Assembly (NCBI RefSeq): GCF_001613065.1
Contig: NZ_BDBQ01000013.1
Location: forward strand, 62,001-126,000
From: Nocardia miyunensis NBRC 108239
GTDB taxonomy: Bacteria > Actinomycetota > Actinomycetes > Mycobacteriales > Mycobacteriaceae
Length of the DNA: 64,000 nucleotides
Direction: 5' to 3'
Below are positions 63,099 to 64,000 of the stretch, one piece after another (position 1 is the first letter of the stretch; every line of letters begins with the position of its first letter). A model generated the notes under the pieces. It saw only the letters and a list, made by a program, of their open reading frames with translations, was not told where the DNA came from and did no database searches. The position numbers were made by a program, and so were the translations under genes.

Positions 63099-64000
63099 AT
63101 GAAGGTGATCGACTGCTTTCGCGACGAGTTCGATTTCTTGTCGAATTTTTCTCAGTACCCGGCCGCCTATGACGGCGTGGAATACCGGTCGGGTGAGCAT
63201 GCGTTCGCCGCGGCGAAAACCCTGGACCGCGACCAGCGTGCCGCTATCGCTCTGGCGCACACTGCCGGTGCAGCGAAGGCCGCCGGTCGCCGGGTGCAGT
63301 TGCGGCCGGACTGGGACCGCAGGGTGCGGTTCGAAGCGATGCGCGAGATCCTCGCCTCGAAGTTCACCGCCCCGGCATTGGCTACCCGATTGACCGCCAC
63401 CGGTGACCTGCTACTGATCGAGGGCAATACCTGGCGGGATGGCACGTGGGGGCGCTGGCAGCGGCCCGGGTTTCTCACCGCCACCGGCGGCAACGAGCTG
63501 GGCTGGCTGCTGATGCGCACCCGCACCCGTCTACGGGGCCTGGACCCGGCCGTGCACTGGCCCCGCGCCGCCCTGACCGGCCATCGCGAACACCTCCTCG
63601 CCCCGGACACGCATGCCTGGGTGCGAGACGAACTCGCCCGTATCGCACGGAAGTTGTGTGCCGAGCACGCCACGACGGTCGGGTGCAGCGGGATGGCGAC
63701 CGGCGCGGACACCTGGTGGGCCGAGGCGGTCGAACAGGCCGACGGGATGAGCCTGTGGGCGTATCGGCCGTTTTCCGGCCAGTCCGATCGGTGGAGCGCC
63801 AGCCAGCAGGACGATCACCGCCGGTTGCTCGACGCGGCCGCGCGAGTGGTCACGGTCGGGACAACCGCGGAGAAGCGATTCTTGTTCGCGCGCAACGAGA
63901 TCCTGATCGGCGACGCCGACGTGGTCATCGCGGTGCGCGATCGGCGCATCACCAGCGGCGGCACGGTCGCGGCGCTGGCCTACAACGCGCGCCGTCGACC
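63099..64000 (+). CDS. NADAR-domain protein fused to a SLOG-like domain, truncated by window edge
   Basis: Open to the end of the window (300 codons, no stop). AAGGGAGTTC precedes ATG. The N-terminal domain has FDFLSNFSQYPAAYDGVEY, SGEHAFAAAKTLDRDQRAA, NTWRDGTWGRW and GGNELGWLLMRTRTRLRG, the NADAR/YbiA pattern. By family these are N-glycosidases or ADP-ribosyl hydrolases that can reverse guanine ADP-ribosylation. The second part (VGCSGMATGADTWWAEAVEQ, VVTVGTTAEKRFLFARNEIL, SGGTVAALAYNARRR) is a Rossmann-like SLOG nucleotide-binding fold of the DprA/YspA type. No DarT-type ADP-ribosyltransferase is in the window; it could be just outside. Confidence 0.85.
   Translation, partial: MKVIDCFRDEFDFLSNFSQYPAAYDGVEYRSGEHAFAAAKTLDRDQRAAIALAHTAGAAKAAGRRVQLRPDWDRRVRFEAMREILASKFTAPALATRLTATGDLLLIEGNTWRDGTWGRWQRPGFLTATGGNELGWLLMRTRTRLRGLDPAVHWPRAALTGHREHLLAPDTHAWVRDELARIARKLCAEHATTVGCSGMATGADTWWAEAVEQADGMSLWAYRPFSGQSDRWSASQQDDHRRLLDAAARVVTVGTTAEKRFLFARNEILIGDADVVIAVRDRRITSGGTVAALAYNARRR

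Larger units (their letters stand above)
10096..64000. mobile_element. genomic island integrated at tRNA-Asn (right end beyond window)
   Basis: Inferred from the truncated tRNA at its left edge and from the abrupt change from conserved chromosomal genes to accessory cargo: orphan small genes, Fic modules, DNA methyltransferases, a DpdA-like protein, a primase-polymerase, a MoxR-VWA operon and a nested Tn554-type element. No conjugation, partition or phage structural genes are present in the visible 54 kb, so whether it is an integrative conjugative element, an integrated plasmid or a satellite cannot be decided here. Confidence 0.7.

Noticed and set aside
10141-64000. Conjugation, partition or phage structural genes
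   Set aside because: Searched by eye for FtsK/TraB ATPases, relaxases, ParA/B, terminase, portal and capsid motifs; none seen in the visible part of the island.

Overview
The window looks like chromosome of a high-GC mycolic-acid actinobacterium, most likely Nocardia or a close relative. The left 10 kb has the order dgt, dnaG, small conserved membrane-associated gene and tRNA-Asn known from mycobacteria, together with a large secreted cutinase-family hydrolase, Uma2, YaeQ and an F420-type PPOX protein. The species call is inference from gene content.

Region 1 (1-10095) is core chromosome with ordinary genes, clean hairpin terminators and one IS1380 transposase stub. It ends at a Rho-independent terminator facing left, followed by the 3' 45 bases of a tRNA-Asn gene on the minus strand. 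The tRNA copy stops inside its anticodon stem, which is what an integration at the 3' end of tRNA-Asn leaves at the far junction. I therefore read 10096 to the right edge as one integrated island whose other end, with the intact tRNA and probably the integrase, lies outside the window.

Region 2 (10141-32587) is island cargo: mostly small single genes on the plus strand, each with a good Shine-Dalgarno and many with 200-600 bp of non-coding leader. Recognisable items are two paralogous Fic proteins (one with a VbhA-like antitoxin overlapping it by 4 bases, one behind a globin-like gene), a DUF3560 protein, a Rho-N-like mini-protein, a phage-type queuine tRNA-ribosyltransferase/DpdA-like protein and a cytosine-5 DNA methyltransferase with a frameshift near its N-terminus.

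Region 3 (32588-41920) is a 9.3-kb mobile element inserted in a PAPS-reductase-family gene, whose two halves lie exactly on either side. It carries two overlapping tyrosine recombinases of the Tn554 TnpA/TnpB type. Its cargo is three DUF5994 paralogs and a frameshifted copy of a PatA-type phosphatidylinositol-mannoside acyltransferase. It also holds remnants of PAS-GGDEF-EAL, integrase, IS1380 and Tn3 genes.

Region 4 (41920-64000) is more island cargo: an NPPF-type DNA methyltransferase, a short primase-polymerase, DUF4314 and DUF4262 proteins, a three-gene MoxR AAA ATPase / VWA / partner operon, duplicated gene pairs sharing a leader hairpin, and at the edge a NADAR-SLOG fusion. The island combines DNA-modification functions (DpdA-like, 5mC and probable 6mA methyltransferases, a PAPS-reductase-like enzyme), toxin-antitoxin-like Fic modules and a MoxR-VWA chaperone-like machine. 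No conjugation, partition or capsid genes are visible. Several island genes carry single frameshifts, which could be decay or assembly error.
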